Positions 58,378 through 64,000 of a DNA stretch of 64,000 bases are shown piece after piece. The DNA comes from Taiwanofungus camphoratus. Taxonomy: Eukaryota > Basidiomycota > Agaricomycetes > Polyporales > Taiwanofungaceae. The notes below the pieces were generated by a model. The model was not told the DNA's origin and did no database searches. It saw only the letters and a list, made by a program, of their open reading frames with translations. Position 1 is the first letter of the stretch. Each line of letters begins with the position of its first letter. Location: contig CP021230.1 of assembly GCA_003999685.1 (NCBI GenBank), forward strand, positions 1,240,001-1,304,000, written 5' to 3'. A program made the translations under genes and the position numbers.

Positions 58378-58835
58378 TCGCATCCGTTTTATATCATGTT
58401 TTTATCGATTGACATCACCTTTAAAGCGTGTTCGCAAATCTTTAGCCCGGGACCGAATTCACAGAACTAAAGAGCAAGAGGCTAGACCAGCGGCGCTAGT
58501 GTGAGAGCCCAAGGGACGAACGAAAACATAATAGTGAACTCGTCTACGTAACAATGCTCCGGATGACAACTGCAAGCATGCTATCTTCTTATACTTATGT
58601 ATGGTTGAACTCCGGTCTGATCATACAACCAGTGTTTGAATATAATATACATACATCAATACATTACAGAGATGGTCAACCCTATTTGACGCAGCGCAGT
58701 TTGAGCCTGAGGCTTATCCACCCTATAGAGTATCCGGTTCTTTCGGTTTCCTCCTGCCTAGCATACTCAGAAATACCTGGAACAAGGGCACATGTTTTTG
58801 TTCATTTTAGCAGGAATGCACGCACGCCTCATTAG

Positions 58836-59120
58836 ACGCTCGAAGAATGGGCACCTGTTCTCGAACTTGCCACCAGATGGCAGTTCGATGGTATGCGTGA
58901 TCTCTTAGTGGATCAGGTTGTCGTGGCGCGCTGCCATAACCTGCTCGAAATTTGCGAACGCTCAGAGCTGCTTTCGCTGATTGAGGCGCGTTTGCTAGGT
59001 ATGGATGAAAACAATGTTCTTTCAGCGCGCGAGAACCGGCATGCAATGACTGTGATCACGTTTGATAGCTACGAGACCAGCCTAATCATGTCAGCTTTTG
59101 AAGCTGTGGAGAATGTATGA
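58836..59120 (+). pseudogene. C-terminal fragment of a BTB/POZ-type protein
   Basis: After an acceptor-like ATTAG the frame reads TLEEWAPVLELATRWQFDGM, then ICERSELLSLIEARLLGMDE and VLSARENRHA, ending at 59120. It matches the C-terminal half of the BTB-type family also seen decayed at 50347-51119. No N-terminal BTB fold, start codon or further exon could be found upstream, so it is read as a truncated copy. Confidence 0.6.
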
Positions 59121-59288
59121 GAGCAAAATGTACTTTTGCACTGTATATTGTTCCTATCTTGCGATAACAAGACCGACACTAGAATTATGAAAATGACTGA
59201 CCAGATTGCTCACACAACGCTGCTCTGTTTAACTCTCGAATGTCAACATTCGTAAAACAACATCGTTGCCTTCCAACCGCCGAAAACA

Positions 59289-62088
59289 TCAGAGTCTGGC
59301 CTTGACTGGCGACGAATCTGTCAGCCGCATTTCCCTAGCGTGGTCGCGTAATATTCGTCGCAGTAGTTTGCCGCTTGGGTTTCGAGGGATTGTATCCGTG
59401 AATTCGACACCTCCCGCAAGATGCTTGAAGTGCACCTTTTTGTCGGCCACGTGCTACACGTCCACATATTAACACAATCAGTTACCATAAGCGCACGAAT
59501 GCCGAGAATTATCATGAAGTAGATTAGCTGACCTTTACTAGGGAAGATTTAATCTTATCTGATTCTGTAGGATTCTTGCTCATGCGCTCGCGCGCGTTGA
59601 TACTGGGTACGACGAAGGCCATAGGAACTTCACCACTGTATTCATCTGGCACGCCCACAACGCATACATCAGCTACGTCAGGGTGGTTGAGCAAGTAGCC
59701 TTCGAGTTCCGGTGGCGCCACTGTGAACATGCGAATTAATATAGCAACGTTCTGGGAACTTTTACTGAAGCAGACCTTGAAAACCCTTCACTTTGATCAA
59801 GTCCTGAAAATAGCGTCTGGGTTCGATAAAAACGAATTGTCACAAGGATTGGAGGCTCACTTTGATACGGTCGACAACGAATAGCTCTGCGCTTTCGTTT
59901 AAGTATGCTTCATCGCCGGTATGGACCCATCTAGGACGGTAATCAGGAAATATCCTTACTTCTGCACTACTGACGCACCCATTCACAAATGTCTCCTTTG
60001 TTCTATACAGCATGCAATCAGCCCTCGCATTGCCACGGCACAAGGGTAATCTAGGAACTCACGCTTCCTCGTTATCCAAGTAACCAAGCGCGTTTGATGG
60101 GCTCTTGACGATCAGCTCGCCCGTCTCGTTATACCCAGCAAGCGAGCCATCCTGCTTAACGACGCGTGCAACAACACCCGGAATAAGTCGCCCCGCACTT
60201 CCTGGTGTGCACACACGTTGCTCGATTTGCGGAAGAGCTATGGCTGTGCATGTCTCTGTCATTCCTGCTCGTGATCAGGTATTCATTCAGGCCGAAATCA
60301 TCAGAACCTGGGCAATTTAGCGCAACACGGAGAGACGCACCATATCCCTGCCCAATCGAAACGTTGGGAAATATCTCAGCGAGTTGATGCACGAGCTCAG
60401 CGGAGAGTGGCGCTGCACCACTCGCGATCAATCGCACGGTACTAAGATCAAACTTCTTCAACAAAGTGGCATGCTGTATGGAACGTTAAAGTACACATGA
60501 GTCCGAGTCGGCGTCCAATTTATATGAACGGTGTAAGACATACCTTGCAAAGCGCGACAATCATTGGAGGGACAAGTCTACATGTAGACATGCATTTTAG
60601 TGACATAAAACAGCGCCGCGAAGGAGACGTACAGAACGAAAGTTATGCGGTGGCGCTGTATACTCTTTAGAATCCCAACGAAGTCGAATTTTGGGATCAC
60701 GACCAGAGACATCTCAAGTGGGGAAGTGGATCTCACGAAGACATTCGCAAACAACTGAACTTACACATACCCCGTAGTAGATCGTCCAGTGCATGATGAC
60801 TACTTGGCCGTAAATGTCTGTATACAAGCGGTCAGTCCAATGGACATGCACCCACGAGAGAGGGACCTGTTACGATAGAATGGTAAAACTGAAACAAGGT
60901 CAGCTCATACCGATCGATCGCACTTGACACGATCGCACTGACCTGCCATCCCGACATCCCCAATGCGGTATTTCTGTTGTTCCCGAGGTAGGTGTTGTTC
61001 TGTTCTAGCGTAACATGCCATTTGTATTACGTTTGCTATCAAATTGTAATGCGAGATGCGAACAGCCTGCGCGGAAGCCGTTTCTTAGCGCGAGAAGGTT
61101 GCAAAGTGTGAATCAAGCAGTCTACCTTGGGAAGCCCCGTGGTCCCACTCGAGAAGCTGAGGAGTGCCACCTTCGTCCTGCCCTCTCCAGGGCCCAAGCG
61201 ACGTTCCATAAAGAGGGGCGGTATTCTCAGGCCCTCCGCCACGAGTTCATGCAACGTTGGATGCGAAGTCCCTTTGGAGTCAGGCAGGGCCTCGAAGAGT
61301 GCAATGCGTTCCAGGGGGATCCCGGCGGTGAGCGCAGCGGAGAGGGCGACGGAATAATTCCATGGGTGGACAATGAGAAGCTTGGTTTTGGTCATGTTTA
61401 GTTGGTATACTAGCTCATCTGCCGTGTATGCCGGGTTTGCTGATCTAGTAAGGCCGGAATGCAATGATCAAATAATTGACCCGGATAAAAGGCAGGAAGG
61501 TTTACGTTACGACGGCACCCAACCTATGCGCAGCCCTATGTGATGGTGTCAGCTGGGGCAATCAGATCGGTGTAGGACTCCCAAGCGTACCATATGACGA
61601 TGGCGTAATCTGCGACGTACTCAATTGAGCATGGGTACAAGTCAATATGAAAAAAAGGATCATACCAATGTGATTGGGACTGAATATGCATACTTATAGA
61701 TCGTTCAGTGTGATCACCTGAGTATACATACCCTGCAGCTACGCGTACCAACATCATCTTCCGCTACAGGCTTTGTCAAGTCTCGACCACTCAGACAATA
61801 CAATGTACATGCCTATCTTCCATCGGGAATTAAACGCATTTGCGAGTCCGTTCGTCCTTGAACGAACCTATATTCCCACATGATACGTCAGAGACAATGG
61901 CGATTTGCATTCATTGTACATACCTCATCAAACTTGACGTTTCTTCCTGTGTCGTCCTCAATAAACCATGGAACAGCTTGTTTAACGGTAGGTCTGGTGG
62001 GGTGCTGGTAGTCTTGCATGAATTGCACGACGGTCAAGTCATCCGGAATAGACGGAAGTGGCTCTCCAGGACCATATATTTCAGACAT
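59289..62088 (-). CDS. 4-coumarate:CoA ligase-like acyl-CoA synthetase, paralog 3 (PTS1 ARL)
   Basis: It starts [20 protein letters not shown] at 62088. Blocks in order are AHRLGAVV(T)SANPAYTADEL, P-loop SFSSGTTGLPK, SLVVIPKFDFVGILKSIQRH, SGAAPLSAELVHQLAEIFPN, QGYG/MTETCTAIALP, GELIVKSPSNALGYLDNEE, TGDEAYLNESAELFVVDRIK, PPELEGYLLNHPDVADVCVV and RNPSGKLLRRILRDHAREM. The protein ends PVKARL; ARL fits the PTS1 consensus, so a peroxisomal enzyme is likely. A 15 nt micro-exon at 61749-61763 (EDDV) is preceded by an intron with GC donor GCATGT (at 61812). The MTETC motif, catalytic C-terminal Lys and hinge are intact. Closest in signature to paralog 1. The substrate is not deducible. Confidence 0.85.
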
Positions 62089-64000
62089 TACAGTTGTAGC
62101 TTCTCAGAGGAGACTGGGCTTCTGGACACGAATGAAATTAGGGAGAACGACGATTGCTTGTGCGCTGATAGCTATATAAACGATTTCATCACTTTGGGGG
62201 TCGGCTATGGCTTCGGGCTAGGCTCGGGTGGAAGAAGGCTTTGATACACACTGTCGAACTCCGTGGGACTGTGTGACCTCTAGTCTGTTGTCAAGCGCCT
62301 CTAGCTGCGATTAGTTATCAGGGTGAGAGAAATCTGAGTTCTTTTGAGTCGGCCTATCGGTCTGAAGCTGAGACACCAGTTGCGATATAACATGAAGCCA
62401 ATCAGGTCCGTCATGCCAACTCTTGAAGTCAGTCATTCCTGCAACCACGAGACCTGATTTCGTGGGCGACCAGATAATCTATGAAGAAGCTCGGATACAG
62501 CATGCTGCTTCAGGTCACAATAGCCTTTAAGTGAAGCTCGCCAGCCCTTTGAATTTGGAAGGTTCAGCCATACGTGCAATAGATTGAGTGACAAACAACC
62601 ATCGAGTTGTCTAGACTCTGACCTCTAGAGGTAGTTCGTATACCGTGGTTGCCAAACGATCGGTTCAGCCGAGCTGTAGTGCATAGACTACATGTTATAT
62701 TATCACACTGACTTATTGCAAGTACCATCATCACCTATGTACTACCACCGCTACTGCATCACAGTTTGTGCAACCCAGACGATGACATTTGCAGCTACTA
62801 TCCCCTGACTTAGACCGAGTAAAGGCGATGGACAGAATGATAACGGGGTATTTTCGAAACACGATGCGTTTCTGACACGAAGCTGGCCAGCAACTCCAGC
62901 GGATCGATCCTACGTTGAATACTCAAAGGCGCAGGTACTCGTTTCAAGGGTCGTTCGTATGAAACATTCCTGTGCACTGTGGTCTGGTGATCTTCGCTCT
63001 CTCAGTCGTTTCAGTCAACACTACACGTGGGACATTGCACTCCTGCACTCCTTGGTCTGTCTTCGCTCTCTGCAACAGAGCCGGAAATTACTCTGTGTCT
63101 GGTCGCGTCAGAGTCAAATCCAGCAATATCTGCTTCGAAGGCATCCCTAGTATGCCCGTCGCGGGCACTGTCTCATGCATGAGATTGCGCACTCATTCGC
63201 TTTCATAGATTGACCATTTGAACCTGAACATTGTCACGTGTTAGATGATGCAGGCCTGTGATTTACATACAGAGTTGCGGAAGGCTATGCGTCCTGCGCA
63301 TTATCCCTGGTATACGGCTGTCATGCGGATTGTACCTCTGCCGGAGGATTTTCACGCTGCTATCCAGTCCTAGCCGTCGCAGCTCTCCTGTCAACGCTTT
63401 CCGACTCGGTAGCCATCACTCGGTTGCCGATGTATCTGGATGTAGGAGGCTATCAAATTTATGTTCGTGAGCTGCTCTAGTCCAAACCCAGTGATCGTAT
63501 AGTCCAAGCATTCCACTGAAGCTGGTCTGAAGGGTTAGGAAGCATCGCGACAAGTAATTATAGAGCCTCAGTTTCTGTAGTCTCAGACTTGGCGACAGCC
63601 AAAATGCTTCAAGTACGCGTCTAAATCATCTTCTGTTCTCTCACACAATCTACTGACGTATAAAATGTGAAAGCTGAAAGCTCCCAGATGTCTATTTCAC
63701 TATTGTGAAAAAACAAATACCCCATCAACGAGGCCGCTAAGAGTCACTGCGTGCTTGGGTTCCAGGAAAAACCCTCGAATAGTATGTCTTACCTGTTGGA
63801 ATTTTGTGGTGATTACAGGTAAATTTGCCTATTGGGGATGTTCTACTGGAAGTCAGCCGCACAGGATGCGTTTCCGATACGTACTAGTCAGTGGGCCAAT
63901 GGCTGTCAACATTGCCGTCACTGTGCCTCACACTTATAGCCTATTATGATAACTGCGGAAATCGGTTATCTTCAAGTCGTTCCAAATTACACTCGCCCAG
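62089..64000. other. Right-end region without a recognised gene
   Basis: Short open frames only (for example 62959-63208 and 63258-63470, plus strand), without domains. The first ~200 bp is the promoter and 5' UTR of ligase 3. No repeat or RNA gene is seen. Confidence 0.4.

Noticed and set aside
1-64000. CRISPR arrays, rRNA genes, intact LTR or DNA transposons
   Set aside because: No regularly spaced repeats, rRNA-like blocks, transposase or reverse-transcriptase motifs or long terminal repeats were seen on either strand.

Overview
This window is nuclear DNA of a filamentous basidiomycete, most likely an agaricomycete. The genes are dense and on both strands. Coding regions are cut by many 45-75 nt introns (GT-AG, a few GC-AG), and the recognisable families are fungal: a DUF3712 protein, an F-box/LRR-like protein, basidiomycete BTB-type fragments, an agaric-type N-terminal domain fused to WD40 repeats, a beta-trefoil mycocypin/ricin-B-like protein, and CHL1 and SLD7 replication factors. 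A nuclear tRNA-Asn with a 20 nt intron is present. No prokaryotic operon, CRISPR array, rRNA or clearly intact transposon was seen.

Left part (1-21 kb). The 3' part of a SulP/SLC26 sulfate transporter runs off the left edge. It is followed by an unrecognised Ser/Pro-rich protein (-), an LYR-motif mitochondrial protein (-), and two tandem three-exon paralogs (392 and 393 aa) of an unrecognised Ser-rich family that share promoter, exon structure and 3' flank. Then come a GC-rich 864-aa low-complexity protein (-), a DUF3712 protein (-) and a 149-aa beta-trefoil protein (-).

Middle part (21-46 kb). An SLD7-like replication factor (+), two tandem cyclase/kynurenine-formamidase-like enzymes (+), a hypothetical protein (-), a frameshifted F-box gene (+), the ER glucosidase II alpha subunit (GH31, -), a FAM210/DUF1279-like mitochondrial membrane protein (-) divergent from a probable mitochondrial protein (+), the CHL1/DDX11 helicase (+), a small 86-aa Cys/His-rich gene in four tiny exons (-), and a 3-hydroxyacyl-CoA dehydrogenase (-).

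Right part (46-62 kb). Three paralogous 4-coumarate:CoA-ligase-like acyl-CoA synthetases lie in about 16 kb (-, +, -). Two end in canonical peroxisomal targeting tripeptides (AKL, ARL). All three carry a 15 nt micro-exon, and in two it is preceded by an intron that must use a GC donor. BTB-type pseudogenes, an agaric-domain/WD40 fusion gene and the tRNA lie between them. With the neighbouring 3-hydroxyacyl-CoA dehydrogenase this suggests, but does not prove, a local acyl-CoA metabolism neighbourhood. The last 1.9 kb shows no recognisable gene.

Gene models were assembled by hand by joining reading frames at GT/GC-AG sites. Where all exon borders are given they were checked for phase; otherwise only the outer ends and the domain-bearing exons are secure.
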